Source: a bacterium (lineage in GTDB: Bacteria; Krumholzibacteriota; Krumholzibacteriia; LZORAL124-64-63). Taken from it: a stretch of DNA of 64,000 bases. The notes under the pieces were generated by a model, which worked only from the letters and a program-made list of their open reading frames with translations, was not told where the DNA came from and made no database searches. Below, piece by piece: positions 35,728 through 47,304 of this stretch. The stretch spans positions 62,001 through 126,000 of the forward strand of contig JADJCK010000012.1 in NCBI GenBank assembly GCA_016703265.1, written 5' to 3'. Position 1 is the first letter of the stretch. Each line of letters opens with the position of its first letter. A program made the position numbers and the translations under genes.

Positions 35728-38150
35728 ATGAGCCCGACTCCGCCCGAACGCGCCGCTGTCCCCGAGGCGCCGGCACTGCCCGCGCGCATGCCGCTGCTGC
35801 CCCTGCGCGACGTCGTCGTCTTCCCTTACATGGTCACGCCCCTGCTGGTGGGCCGCGCCGCCTCGGTCGCCGCCGTCGAGGCGGCGATGGAACGCGACAA
35901 GCGCCTGTGCGTCGCGGCGCAGCGTGAACCGGACACCGAGGAACCGGCCGGCGACGATCTCTATACCGTCGGTACCGTCATCCGTGTGCTGCAGATCATC
36001 CGCACCCCGGACGAGACCCTGAAGATCCTCGTCGAGGGCGCCGCGCGCGTGCGCCTGGACAACGTGACGCAGGCCGACGGCTTCCTGGAGGCGGCGGTCG
36101 CCCCGATGAAGGAGGAAGTGGCCGAGGGCCCCGAGATCGAGGCGCTCAGCCGCTCCATCAAGGACCGGTTCAAGGAATACGTGCGCCTGAACAAGCGGCT
36201 GCCGGACGAAGTGTGCTGTCGGTCCTGAACCTCGACGAGATCGGGCGCATGGGCGACTCGATCAGCGCCTACATCCTCGGCAAGGTGCCGTTGAAGCAGG
36301 AATTGCTCGAGGAGCCGGCGCTGGCCAAGCGGTTGGCGCGCATCAACCAGATCCTGGCCGGTGAACTGGATATCCTTGAGATCGAGCAGCGCATCGACGG
36401 CGAGGTCCAGTCCGCCGTGCAGCGCAACCAGCGCGAGTTCTACCTGAACGAGCAGCTGCGCGCCATCCGCAAGGAGCTGGGCTACACATCCGACGAGGAC
36501 TCCGAGATCGAGGACTACTCCGCGCGCATCGAGGCCAGCGACCTGAGCCCCGAGGCGCTGGAGGTGGCGCGCCGCGAGGTGACGCGCCTCGAGCGGATGT
36601 CGGTCATGAGTCCCGAGGCGACCGTGGTGCGCAACTACCTGGACACGCTGCTGGCGCTGCCCTGGAAGAAGAAGTCGCGCGACCGCGTCGATCCCGCGCA
36701 TGTGCAGGCGCGCCTGGATGCCGACCACTACGGCCTGGAGAAGGTCAAGGAGCGCATCGTCGAGTTCCTGGCTGTCTACAAGCTCACGCGGCGGCCGCAG
36801 GGCACCATTCTCTGCCTGGTCGGGCCTCCCGGCGTGGGCAAGACCAGCCTCGGCCGCAGCATCGCCGAGAGCATGGGCAAGAAGTTCGTGCGCATCAGCC
36901 TCGGCGGCGTGCGCGACGAGTCGGAAATCCGCGGCCACCGGCGCACCTACATCGGCAGCAAGCCGGGGCGCATCATCGAGTCGCTGCGCAAGGCGGGCAC
37001 GCGCAACCCGGTGTTCCTGCTCGACGAAATTGACAAAATGGGCGCCGACTTCCGGGGAGACCCGGCGGCCGCCCTGCTCGAGGTGCTGGACCCCGAACAG
37101 AATTCGACGTTCAGCGACCACTATCTCGAGGTCGAGTTCGACCTCAGCCAGGTGATGTTCATCACCACAGCCAACAGCCTGCACTCGATCCCGCCGGCGC
37201 TCGAGGACCGCATGGAGATCATCCGCCTGCCGGGTTATCTCGAGCACGAGAAGCGGACCATCGCCGAGCGGTTCCTGGCGCCGCGACAGATGAAGCGCAA
37301 CGGCGTGGGGCGCTGGCCGGGCGGCTTCAAGAACACGGCGTTCCAGGCGATCATCGACGGGTACACGCGCGAGGCAGGGGTGCGCAGCCTTGAACGCGAG
37401 ATCGCGGGCATCTGCCGCAAGGTGGCGCGGCACCACGCCGAGACCGGCAAGTGGCCGGCTGCGGTGACGGCGGCCAACCTCGAAAAGTACCTGGGCATTC
37501 CCAAGTACCGTCGCCGGGTCATGGAGCGGCAGCCGGAGATCGGCGTCGTCGTCGGGCTGGCCTGGACCACGGTCGGCGGCGAGATCCTCGAGGTCGAGGT
37601 CAACTCGGTCCCCGGCGCCGGCAAGATCACCATCACGGGCAACCTCAAGGACGTGATGAAGGAGTCGGCGGAGACGGCGCTGAGCTATGCGCGCGGATTG
37701 TGCCGCGAGATGTCCGGGGAGTGGTTCAAGAAGAACCAGATCCACCTGCACGTGCCCGAGGGCGCGGTGCCGAAGGACGGTCCCAGCGCGGGCATCGCCA
37801 TGGCCACGGCCATCGTCTCGCTGCTGCGGGGCGTGCCTGTGCGCGCCGACGTCGCCATGACCGGCGAGGTCACGCTGCGAGGGAAGGTGCTGCCCATCGG
37901 CGGCCTGCCCGAAAAGGCCGTGGCGGCGATCCGGGCCGGGTGCCGGCACCTGATCATTCCGAAGGAAAACGAGAAGGACTTCCAGGAACTGGCGCCGGAA
38001 ATCCGGCGCGACCTGACCGTCCACCTGGTCGAGACCATGGATGAAGTGCTGCCGCTGGCCCTGGTGGACGGCGGCAAGCGCGCGACTTCCGGGCGCAGCG
38101 CCCGAGGGCGGACGGGCCGCAAGGGCAAGTCGCCGGCGCGTCCCAACTGA
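35728..38150 (+). CDS. lon: Lon protease, one-base deletion
   Basis: About 807 residues after adding one base. The N-terminal LON domain starts LPLLPLRDVVVFPYMVTPLLVGR. The frame breaks near 36215: LPDEV|TGC TGT should read DEV-LLSVLNLDEIG, i.e. a C is missing in GTG[C]TGCTG. After it come the coiled coil, AAA+ (Walker A GPPGVGKTSLG, Walker B FLLDEIDKM) and the protease domain with the Ser-Lys dyad: Ser in DGPSAGIAMA and Lys in GLPEKAVAA. The start is the second of two ATGs, four bases from AAGGAG. A basic tail ends the protein. Lies 112 bases after clpX. Confidence 0.92.
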
Positions 38151-38165
38151 ACGGCGGAGGGCCCG

Positions 38166-38756
38166 GTGCACGTCGAGTTCGTGACCAGCACACCCGACCT
38201 GCGCGGCCGCCCGGAAGTGGTGCTGCCGGAGTTCGCCTTCATGGGGCGTTCCAATTGCGGCAAGTCCTCGTTGATCAATCACTTCCTGAATCGGCGCGAC
38301 CTGGCCCGCACCAGCGGCAAGCCGGGCAAGACCCGGCTGCTCAACTACTTCATCGTGGATGGGCGCTACTACCTGGTCGACCTGCCGGGCTACGGCTTCG
38401 CCAAGGTAAGCCGTTCCCAGCGCGAGGTCTGGCGGCGCCTGTTCCAGACCTACCTGGCCGCCGATGACCGGCCCATGGCCGTCTTCCAGCTGCTGGACGT
38501 CCGCCATCGCCCGACCGCCGACGACCAGGAGGTCGCCGGCTGGATCCGCGAGGCGGGCCACCCCTGCGCCATTGCCGCCACCAAGATCGACAAGCTGGGG
38601 GCCACGAAGCTGGCGGGCCGCTACCGGGAGCTGATCGAGGTCCTGGGATCGGCCCCGGACACGCCGTTCATCCCCACTTCGGCCGAAAAGGGGAAGGGGC
38701 GCGACGAAATGCTGGCCTGGGTCGAGGCCCTCCTGGCGGCAAACGTCGAGCCCTGA
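38166..38756 (+). CDS. engB: Ribosome-biogenesis GTPase EngB/YsxC
   Basis: A 196-residue TRAFAC GTPase needed for 50S assembly. G1 is GRSNCGKSS, G3 DLPGYGFAK, G4 TKID and the G5 region SAEKGKG. The N-terminal FAFMGRSN strand is typical. The GTG start is 15 bases after the lon stop, in good distance of GGCGGAGGG. It closes the proteostasis cluster. Confidence 0.94.
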   Translation: MHVEFVTSTPDLRGRPEVVLPEFAFMGRSNCGKSSLINHFLNRRDLARTSGKPGKTRLLNYFIVDGRYYLVDLPGYGFAKVSRSQREVWRRLFQTYLAADDRPMAVFQLLDVRHRPTADDQEVAGWIREAGHPCAIAATKIDKLGATKLAGRYRELIEVLGSAPDTPFIPTSAEKGKGRDEMLAWVEALLAANVEP

Positions 38757-38758
38757 AT

Positions 38759-38788
38759 TTGACGATGGCATTTCGCGGGCGGTATAAT
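38759..38788 (+). promoter_or_regulatory. Strong sigma-70 promoter
   Basis: TTGACG, 18 bases, TATAAT. The -10 is a perfect consensus. It begins 2 bases after the engB stop and serves the secreted temptin-like gene, 69 bases before its ATG. Confidence 0.8.
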
Positions 38789-38856
38789 GGGTGCGGCGGG
38801 GCGCCGTGCGGCGGCCCGCTTTCCGGGTGGAACCATCATCGCGGATGGTGAGGTGC

Positions 38857-39285
38857 ATGCGACCGAGGACACAGTCCGGAGGACTGGCGGCGACCGCCCT
38901 GGCGGTTGTCCTGGTCGCGGCGTGCGCCGGTGGCGCCCGGGCCACCAACCTCGACATGTCGCGCCTGCCCGTGATCACGCCCAACCTGTGCCTCGCCTGC
39001 CACACCACCGGGGCCCCGACGGCCGGCAGTGCCGCCCTGAACGTGTTCGGGAGCGACTTTCGGGCCAACGGACGCGTCTGGGATTCGAACCTGGCGATGC
39101 TTGATTCCGACGGCGACGGCTGCCTCAACGGCGTCGAGGTCGGCGACAGTGACGGTGACGGGTCTGCGGACGGGAATGTCACCTCACAGGCCGGCAACCC
39201 CGGCGTAGCCGACGAGTGCGGCTCCGGTCCCCTGGTCGACGAGCGACTCTGGGGTACCTTGAAGGCGATGTTTGACGGCAATTGA
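38857..39285 (+). CDS. Secreted temptin-like/CxxCH protein with calcium-binding repeat
   Basis: A 142-residue exported protein. The signal peptide spans about 1-36 (LAATALAVVLVAACAGGARA). The mature part has NLCLACHTTG, a CxxCH that could bind heme c but also fits the Cys-Cys disulfide domain of temptin-like proteins. LNVFGSDFRANGRVWDSN and two EF-hand-like loops (DSDGDGCLNGVEVGDSDGDGSADG region) follow. Temptin-like and type-3-repeat proteins are extracellular. ATG 38857 follows GGTGAGGTG. Heme attachment is uncertain because only one CxxCH exists. Confidence 0.65.
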   Translation: MRPRTQSGGLAATALAVVLVAACAGGARATNLDMSRLPVITPNLCLACHTTGAPTAGSAALNVFGSDFRANGRVWDSNLAMLDSDGDGCLNGVEVGDSDGDGSADGNVTSQAGNPGVADECGSGPLVDERLWGTLKAMFDGN

Positions 39286-39380
39286 CCGATCGGCGATGAT
39301 GCGGTCAGGTACCGCTCGACATCCGGTGTGATGATCGGGCGTTTTTTTGGGCCCCGGGGGCCCGCAACGGGGAGTCGGCC

Positions 39381-40675
<1,295 letters not shown>

Positions 40676-40699
40676 GCCCGGGCGCTTCGCGGGGCTGTT

Positions 40700-40728
40700 T
40701 TGACTCCGGGCGGCAGGACTCCCATATT
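40700..40728 (+). promoter_or_regulatory. Sigma-70 promoter of tRNA-Lys
   Basis: TTGACT, 17 bases, CATATT, 18 bases before the tRNA. Both boxes fit sigma-70 well. Confidence 0.7.
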
Positions 40729-40746
40729 GACCGGCCACCTCAGCGT

Positions 40747-40822
40747 GGGCCGCTAGCTCATCAGGTAGAGCACCTCCCTTTTAAGGAGGTTGTACCGGGT
40801 TCGAGTCCCGGGCGGCCCACCA
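40747..40822 (+). tRNA. tRNA-Lys (UUU anticodon)
   Basis: A 76-base tRNA with acceptor GGGCCGC/GCGGCCC, discriminator A and encoded CCA. The anticodon stem CCTCC/GGAGG encloses CTTTTAA, with anticodon TTT at 40780-40782. The D arm (GCTCATCAGGTAGAGC) and T arm (CCGGGTTCGAGTCCCGG) are complete. Confidence 0.97.
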
Positions 40823-40828
40823 CAATCA

Positions 40829-40857
40829 CGCCGGAACCCGGTTCCGGCGTTTTTTTT
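40829..40857 (+). terminator. Intrinsic terminator after tRNA-Lys
   Basis: CGCCGGAAC/GTTCCGGCG forms a perfect 9-bp stem with a CCG loop, followed by eight T. A classic rho-independent terminator. Confidence 0.92.
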
Positions 40858-40899
40858 GTCATTACATACTTGGGAGAGCATTTATTTCGCTCCCGGGGC

Positions 40900-40927
40900 T
40901 CAAGTTCCGATTGGGACATGCCGATAG
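40900..40927 (+). promoter_or_regulatory. Sigma-28 (FliA)-like promoter
   Basis: TCAAGTTC, 12 bases, GCCGATAG. It matches the flagellar consensus TAAAGTTT-N11/12-GCCGATAA closely and does not resemble sigma-70. It lies after the tRNA terminator and 75 bases before the small Pro-rich gene. The match is seen directly; FliA use is inference. Confidence 0.55.
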
Positions 40928-41002
40928 CGTGGTATCCGGCGGAATCCGCCCGTGCCGCGACCACGGCCGGCGGCCCCCGCACAGCCCACAGGGACGGCCA
41001 CC

Positions 41003-41392
41003 ATGAGCCTGCACATCCCGGGCGCACTGCCCACTGCCGCGCCGGCACCCATCCGGCAGGAAGCCCCACACCCGCGACCCGACCTGGAGCCGACGGCGGC
41101 CCCGGCGGTGCCGGCGCCCCGTGCACCGGTCGGTGACTCGTCGACCGACCAGTGGCTGCCGCAGGCGGCAGCGCCCGAGTCGCCGACCTATGCGGACCCG
41201 ACGGCGGTCCAGCCCAACAACCTCGCGGCCTCTCCGATGCTGCCCCAGGGCGCACCGACGGGCGCCGGCCCGGCGGACCTTGCGAAGGTCGCCGCCGAGC
41301 GGGTGCGCCAGGACGCCCTGGCGTCGCCGCCCCAGGCGGCGCGGGTCCACGCCAGCCTGGTCCCTGGCACGGTCCTCAACCTCCTGGCGTAG
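41003..41392 (+). CDS. Small Pro/Ala-rich protein of unknown function, candidate motility-regulon gene
   Basis: A 129-residue protein without recognised domain. It has no signal peptide or membrane helix. It is Pro/Ala-rich for the first 100 residues. A compact C-terminal stretch (RQDALASPPQAARVHASLVPGTVLNLLA) looks like a short amphipathic tail. ATG 41003 is favoured by GGACGG upstream; an in-frame start at 40952 would be longer. The FliA-like promoter upstream suggests expression with late flagellar genes. No flagellar gene is nearby, so the role is inferred from the promoter only. Confidence 0.5.
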   Translation: MSLHIPGALPTAAPAPIRQEAPHPRPDLEPTAAPAVPAPRAPVGDSSTDQWLPQAAAPESPTYADPTAVQPNNLAASPMLPQGAPTGAGPADLAKVAAERVRQDALASPPQAARVHASLVPGTVLNLLA

Positions 41393-41413
41393 GCCTGCCG
41401 TCGTGTGCAGTTG

Positions 41414-41444
41414 AAAAAGCGCCGGGCCCTTCCGGGCCCGGCGC
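41414..41444 (-). terminator. Terminator of the M3 peptidase gene
   Basis: GCGCCGGGCCC/GGGCCCGGCGC, an 11-bp stem with a 4-base loop. On the minus strand five T follow. It lies 27 bases past the peptidase stop. Confidence 0.85.
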
Positions 41445-41470
41445 TGGCATTTCACATCGCGGGATCGCGA

Positions 41471-43402
41471 CTACTTCTTGCCGTACTTCTGCGTCCAGAG
41501 ACGATCGAACTCGTCCACCGTCCGTTCGAACATGTCCATTGCCGCGACGATCGGCGCCGGGGTCTCGAGGTCGACGCCCGCGTTCCGCAGGATATCGATC
41601 GGCGGCGCGCTCGAACCGGCCTTCAGCATGTTGTCGATGTAGCGCTGCGCCGGCTTGTCGCCGCGGGCGCTGATCTCGTCAGCCAGGGCCAGGCCGCTGG
41701 TCAGGCCCGTGGCATAGGTGAAGACGTAGAAGTTGTAGTAGAAGTGGGGGATGAACATCCACTCGCACTGGTCGTCCTTGCCCAACTCGTAGTTGGGGCC
41801 GTAGTACTCCTTGATCATGTCGCCGTAGGTCGTATTGAGATACTCGGCGGTCAGCGGGTTGCCCTTCTCGGCGTGCTCGTGGAAGCGCAGTTCGAAGTCG
41901 GCGAACAGCGTCTGGCGGAAGATCGTCTGCCGGATCGACTCCAGGCGCTGGTTGAGCAGCATCAGCTTGACGTCGACATCGTCTGCTTCGGCCAACAGGT
42001 GGTTGGTCAGCAGCGCCTCGTTGCAGGTCGAGGCAACCTCGGCCAGGAACGTGGTGTAGCCGGCGTACACGGGCGGCTGGTGACGGCTCGAGAAGACCGA
42101 GTGCAGGGCGTGGCCCATCTCGTGCGCCGTCGTGCTGACGGCGTCCAGCGAGTTGTCGAAGTTGTGCAGCACGTACGGATGGATGTCCTTCGCAAGGACG
42201 CCGTTGCTGTAGGCGCCGCTGCGCTTGTCCTCGTTCGGGTAGACGTCGATCCAGCCGTTCTTCGGATCCATGCCCTCGGCCAGCAGGGTGGTGTACTCCT
42301 TGCCCAGCGGCTTGAGGCCCTCGACGATGATCTTGCGCGCCTCATCGTAGGTGTACTCGGGCTCGACGCCCTCGATCATCGCATTGTACAGGTTGGGGAA
42401 GGTGAGCGGCCCCGGCGTGCCCAGCACCTTGCGGCGCAGGTCCACGTACTTGTGCATGGTGCGCGGCAGGCTCTCGCGGACCGTGGAGATGAGCATGCGG
42501 TACGCATTGGGGCTGATGTTGTCGGGTGACAGCGCGGCGTCGAGGCAGGTCTCGTAGTTCCGCGCGTCCTTGGTCATGATGTGCGACTTCACGGCCCCGT
42601 CCAGCAGCACGGAGAACGTGTTCTCGTAACCGCGCAGCGTGCCGAAGAAGGCGTCGCGCGCCTGGCCGCGCACCGTCTCGTCCTCGCTCGAGCGCAGGGC
42701 CGACCATCCGCTGACCGTCACCGGGATCTTCTCGCCCTTGGCATTGGTGATGTCCGGGAACTTCATGTCGACGCCCAGCAGCGACTCGTGCGCATCGCCC
42801 GGCGTGGAGCGCATGTTGCCGGTCAGCGCCATGAGGCGCTCCTCGGGGCTGCTCAACGTGTTGGCCTTCTGCCTCCACAGTTCCTCGAAGTAGTAGTCGT
42901 AGACGGCCAGTTCCTTGTCCTCGGCCATGAAGTTGCGGATGACCGCAGGGTCGATCTCGAGCAGTTCCGGCTGCATCCACGACGTGGCCTCGCCGAACGC
43001 CGGCATGATCGCTGCGACCCGGCCCTGCATCTGGCGGCTGTGGGCATCGCCCTGGTTCACGTCGTACAGCACCTGGGCGTACACATACAGCTTGTACAGG
43101 CGCTTCATCGTCTCGAAGGTGGCGTTCTGGGCGTCGAGCATCGTCGCTGCCGATTCGCCCAACCGGCCCTTGAACGCCTCGAGCTTGGGGATGTCGGCGC
43201 CGATGGCGGCCATCTCGGCCTCCCAGGCGGCCTCGTCCGCGAAAATGTGCGCGGCGTTCCACTGCGAGGACTTGGGGATGTCGGCGCGCGGCGCCGAGGG
43301 GTCGGGCTTGTACTGGGCCAGGGCCCCGGTGGCGGCCAGGCAGGCGGCCAGGACGAGGACGAGGGCAGCGCCGGCCAACCGGCGGCTTGACGGATGCGAC
43401 AT
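41471..43402 (-). CDS. Secreted oligoendopeptidase F-like M3 metallopeptidase
   Basis: A 643-residue zinc peptidase. Unlike cytosolic PepF it has a signal peptide (LVLVLAACLAATGALA). The active site is the HEMGH motif (ST-TAHEMGHALHS), with the third ligand Glu probably in TTFLAEVASTCNE. The N-terminal all-helical domain and the GYENTFS and PNLYNAMIEG segments are typical of M3B. It likely digests oligopeptides outside the cytoplasm. Single gene; ends at its own terminator. Confidence 0.9.
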   Translation of the reverse strand: MSHPSSRRLAGAALVLVLAACLAATGALAQYKPDPSAPRADIPKSSQWNAAHIFADEAAWEAEMAAIGADIPKLEAFKGRLGESAATMLDAQNATFETMKRLYKLYVYAQVLYDVNQGDAHSRQMQGRVAAIMPAFGEATSWMQPELLEIDPAVIRNFMAEDKELAVYDYYFEELWRQKANTLSSPEERLMALTGNMRSTPGDAHESLLGVDMKFPDITNAKGEKIPVTVSGWSALRSSEDETVRGQARDAFFGTLRGYENTFSVLLDGAVKSHIMTKDARNYETCLDAALSPDNISPNAYRMLISTVRESLPRTMHKYVDLRRKVLGTPGPLTFPNLYNAMIEGVEPEYTYDEARKIIVEGLKPLGKEYTTLLAEGMDPKNGWIDVYPNEDKRSGAYSNGVLAKDIHPYVLHNFDNSLDAVSTTAHEMGHALHSVFSSRHQPPVYAGYTTFLAEVASTCNEALLTNHLLAEADDVDVKLMLLNQRLESIRQTIFRQTLFADFELRFHEHAEKGNPLTAEYLNTTYGDMIKEYYGPNYELGKDDQCEWMFIPHFYYNFYVFTYATGLTSGLALADEISARGDKPAQRYIDNMLKAGSSAPPIDILRNAGVDLETPAPIVAAMDMFERTVDEFDRLWTQKYGKK

Positions 43403-43475
43403 GGGAAAACCTCCAGGATCGTCAGCGAGGGACCATTGCAGCGCCGCAGGGGCCGGCGGGGTCGGGGAGAAGAAC

Positions 43476-43501
43476 GGCGGGGCGGCAGTGGCCGCCCCGC
43501 C
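43476..43501 (-). terminator. Hairpin after the propeller lipoprotein
   Basis: GGCGGGGCGGC/GCCGCCCCGCC, a perfect 11-bp stem with a 4-base loop, 10 bases past the stop. The minus strand continues CGTTCTTCTCC, a weak T-rich tail. Confidence 0.6.
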
Positions 43502-43511
43502 GCGGGGAGCC

Positions 43512-44747
43512 TCAGTTCAGCGGGCGACCGAGGTGGTCGGTCATGCCCAGCGACCCGCCGGACTTGGCGGGGAAGTCAACGGTCGTCGTGGTCACGGTGC
43601 AGTCGTCCGTGCCCTGGTCGTGGACGGCATGGAAGATGGTCTCTTCACGGTAACCGACGAACCAGAGGTCGCCGGGGCCCGAACCCCAGATGCCGGTCAG
43701 CCGGTCGATGCCATCGTACAGGACAACGCGACGACCGGTCTCGGTGCTGAAGTCGTAGTCCGCGGTCTGGAAAACCAGTTGTCCCTCGTCGGTGACGAGG
43801 TACACGTTGTCGGTCGCATCGACCCACAGGTCGTTGATGCCGGCGCCGGGATTGTCCGTGAGTTCGGGATAGAACTTCGACCAGACATTCTTGCCGTCGT
43901 CGTCGCGGGTCAGGCGGAACAGCCAGCCCTCGGAAGTGCCGAGGTAGTTGCGGCTCAGGATGGCCGGATCCGAAGTCGTGGCGAGCACCCATTCGTGGGG
44001 CACGATCTGCTCGCCGCTGAGCGGGCGCAAAACCCACTCGCCGTTCAGCGCGGCGTCGGTGTTGGTGGCCAGGACCATGCCCCGCGTACCGAGGATGCCC
44101 GTGCGCGGACCGACGTAGTTGGGGTCGATGTAGGCGCCGCCCAGGAAGTAGTGGTTGACCGTCACCAGGGAAGCGAGGTCCTCAGCCACGAGGAGCGTGT
44201 CCACGGGCACGCCCACTTCGTTCAGCTGGAACATGCTTCCCGCCACGGTGGACCAGGTCGAGCCCGACAGGCGGCAGATGGTGCCGTCCTGACCGACGGC
44301 GTGCACGACACCGTTGAGGGCGCCGATGCCGTAGAGGTTCTTGCTGGTCCCGCTGGTCATGCCCGACCAGGTGCCGCCGGTGTTGCGCCAGATGTGGCCC
44401 TTGTGCCCGACGGCGTAGAGCGTGCTGCCGCCATCCTCTTTCCAGATGCGCACCACGGGATCGCGGGTACTCATGTCGACGGCGGACCAGGCGGTCCCGT
44501 TCCAGTGGAACATCGCGCCCTTGGCGCCGCACTCGTAGACGTTGTTGGCGGCCGTGCCCTGCACATCGAAGAGCCAATCCTGCGCTTCGGGCGTGGGTGC
44601 GGGCGTGAACGGCGGATCGGAGGCGTCGTCGGAACAGGCGTTGAGCAGGAACATGGCGGCCAGCAGGCACAAGGCAAGGCGAGCGACCCGGGCCGATGTA
44701 CGGACCGGACCCCTGGCGCCCGCGAGGGGGGAACCGAAACTGTTCAT
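43512..44747 (-). CDS. Propeller lipoprotein of unknown function
   Basis: A 411-residue exported lipoprotein. Signal peptide and lipobox end in MFLLNAC (Cys about residue 37). The rest is made of repeating beta units around NVYECGAKGAMFHWNGTAW, LYAVGHKGHIWRNTGGTW and VVHAVGQDGTICRLSGSTW, each about 40-45 residues. They look like blades of a beta-propeller related to WD/YVTN or Kelch-like repeats, with the pattern x-h-h-x-G-x-x-G-x-h-x-x-x-x-G-x-x-W. ATG 44747 follows AAGGA. No enzymatic motif; probably a surface-exposed binding protein. Confidence 0.75.
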   Translation of the reverse strand: MNSFGSPLAGARGPVRTSARVARLALCLLAAMFLLNACSDDASDPPFTPAPTPEAQDWLFDVQGTAANNVYECGAKGAMFHWNGTAWSAVDMSTRDPVVRIWKEDGGSTLYAVGHKGHIWRNTGGTWSGMTSGTSKNLYGIGALNGVVHAVGQDGTICRLSGSTWSTVAGSMFQLNEVGVPVDTLLVAEDLASLVTVNHYFLGGAYIDPNYVGPRTGILGTRGMVLATNTDAALNGEWVLRPLSGEQIVPHEWVLATTSDPAILSRNYLGTSEGWLFRLTRDDDGKNVWSKFYPELTDNPGAGINDLWVDATDNVYLVTDEGQLVFQTADYDFSTETGRRVVLYDGIDRLTGIWGSGPGDLWFVGYREETIFHAVHDQGTDDCTVTTTTVDFPAKSGGSLGMTDHLGRPLN

Positions 44748-45038
44748 TCCTTGGTCTTCCTCACGTTCAACTGGTGGGGAGAACGGAACGGCCGGCCGCC
44801 GCGTCCCCGGTGCCGTCTCGGCAGTGCCCTTGCGGCGTGGGGATCGCCATGCCCGCCACGTGGCCGTGGCCGTCATGCCAACTGGTGAATATTACGTGTC
44901 CGGCCCCGGAAAGTCCACACCCAACCCCTCTTGCGGCCGGACCGGGCTGGACCACGGCCTTGCCGAAAGGCCCTGTCGGGGCAAGATTGGCGGGGTGTCC
45001 CGGGTCCAACCGGCCCGGGCCGGCAAGGAGCCCGCGTG

Positions 45039-45995
<957 letters not shown>

Positions 45996-46036
45996 GCGGA
46001 GCGCAGCCCGTGCGGGCCGTGCCAGGTAGGGAAACC

Positions 46037-47197
46037 ATGCCCGTGCGCAAGCTGCTTTACCTGGACAACCACGCGTCGACGGCGCCCGATCCGGCGGTGC
46101 TCGAAGTCATGCAGCGCGTGGCCCGCGACCATTTCGGCAACCCGGCCGCGTCGCATGCCTACGGCTGGGCTGCAGCCAAGGTAGTCGAGCTGGCACGCGA
46201 GCAGGTCGCGGCCCTCATCCAGGCTGCGCCCGGCGAGATCATCTTCACGGCCAACGCCACCGAAGCCGACAACCTGGCCGTGCTCGGGCTCGCGGCAGCG
46301 TGGCCCGGTCCAGGGCACATCGTGACCAGCCCTTTCGAGCACGCGGCGGTGTCCGCGCCGCTGGCCAGGCTCGAGGCTGCGGGCTGGCGCATCTCACGCG
46401 TGCCGGTGGATGCCTCGGGCGTCATCGATCCCGATGATGTGGCCGCAGCGATGGCGAACGACACGCGGCTGGTCTGCTGCCTGGCGGCGCAGAACGAGAT
46501 CGGCACGGTGCAGCCGGTGGCGCGGATCGGTGAAGCCTGTCGCGAGCGGGGAGTGCCGTTCCTGTGCGACGGCGCCCAGGCCGTGGGGCGCATCCCGGTC
46601 GACGTGACGCGAGACGGCATCGGCATGCTGGCGGTCTCGGCGCACAAGCTGCACGGGCCGAAGGGCGTGGGTGCGCTGTACCTGCGCCGTCGCGGCCCGC
46701 GCGTCGCGATCGAGCCCGTGCAACTGGGGGGCGGCCAGGAGCGGGGCCTGCGCCCCGGTACGCCGGACGTGGCCGGCATCGCCGGATTCGGTGAGGCCTG
46801 CCGCCTGGCGGCGCAGCGCCTGGATGATGATGCCGTCCGGCTCCGTGCCCTGGCAGCGCAGTTTCTCGCCTCGCTTCGGGAGCGCCTCGACGGTGTCCAC
46901 CTGCACGGCGATCCCGTGCAGCGCCTCCCGGGCAGCCTGAACCTCGGGTTCGCGGGCGTGCCGCCGGGCAAGCTGCTGATGGCGATGCCGCAACTGGCCG
47001 TCTCGGCGGGTTCGGCCTGTGCGGCAGGCAGCGCGGCGCCATCGACCGTGTTGGCTGCCCTGGGCGTGCCGCCGGACCTGGCTGCTGCCAGCATGCGGCT
47101 GTGCTTTGCGCGCGACCATGCCGAAGAGGACGCCGTGTTCGCCGCCACCGTTGTCGCCGACGCGGTGATCAGGCTGCGTGCCAGCCCCGTCGCCTGA
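46037..47197 (+). CDS. Cysteine desulfurase, NifS/IscS-like
   Basis: A 386-residue class V aminotransferase-fold PLP enzyme. It starts YLDNHASTAPDPAV, with TANATEADNLAV and the PLP Lys in SAHKLHGPKGVG. The catalytic Cys is in SAGSACAAGS. It takes sulfur from Cys for Fe-S assembly. Location 41 bases after nadA suggests it serves the NadA cluster, as nifS does next to nad genes in Bacillus. The loop around Cys is short, which fits IscS/NifS rather than SufS. Confidence 0.92.
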   Translation: MPVRKLLYLDNHASTAPDPAVLEVMQRVARDHFGNPAASHAYGWAAAKVVELAREQVAALIQAAPGEIIFTANATEADNLAVLGLAAAWPGPGHIVTSPFEHAAVSAPLARLEAAGWRISRVPVDASGVIDPDDVAAAMANDTRLVCCLAAQNEIGTVQPVARIGEACRERGVPFLCDGAQAVGRIPVDVTRDGIGMLAVSAHKLHGPKGVGALYLRRRGPRVAIEPVQLGGGQERGLRPGTPDVAGIAGFGEACRLAAQRLDDDAVRLRALAAQFLASLRERLDGVHLHGDPVQRLPGSLNLGFAGVPPGKLLMAMPQLAVSAGSACAAGSAAPSTVLAALGVPPDLAAASMRLCFARDHAEEDAVFAATVVADAVIRLRASPVA

Positions 47198-47248
47198 CTG
47201 AGCCGACTGCCGGAAGCTGCAGGCAGGGATGGCACCGGGCAAGGAAAA

Positions 47249-47274
47249 GGCCGCTGCCTGCGAGGGCAGCGGCC
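47249..47274 (-). terminator. Terminator between nifS-like and rpsA genes
   Basis: GGCCGCTGCC/GGCAGCGGCC, a perfect 10-bp stem. On the minus strand TTTTCC follows, which fits the rpsA stop at 47305. On the plus strand only TT follows, so it may weakly end the nifS-like transcript too. Confidence 0.75.
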
Positions 47275-47304
47275 TTCATGATTGCGGGGACGGCCGGGTC
47301 CGGG

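Noticed and set aside
39341..39347. Seven-T run after the temptin-like gene as a terminator
   Set aside because: No stable hairpin lies directly before the T run.
40761..41455. Minus-strand frames over the small Pro-rich gene
   Set aside because: Arg/Gly-rich, overlap tRNA-Lys and the terminator; the plus-strand gene has the better start and promoter.
44748..45038. Possible gene or riboswitch before nadA
   Set aside because: A frame continues upstream from nadA but has no start with a ribosome site or conserved sequence; no riboswitch core was recognised.
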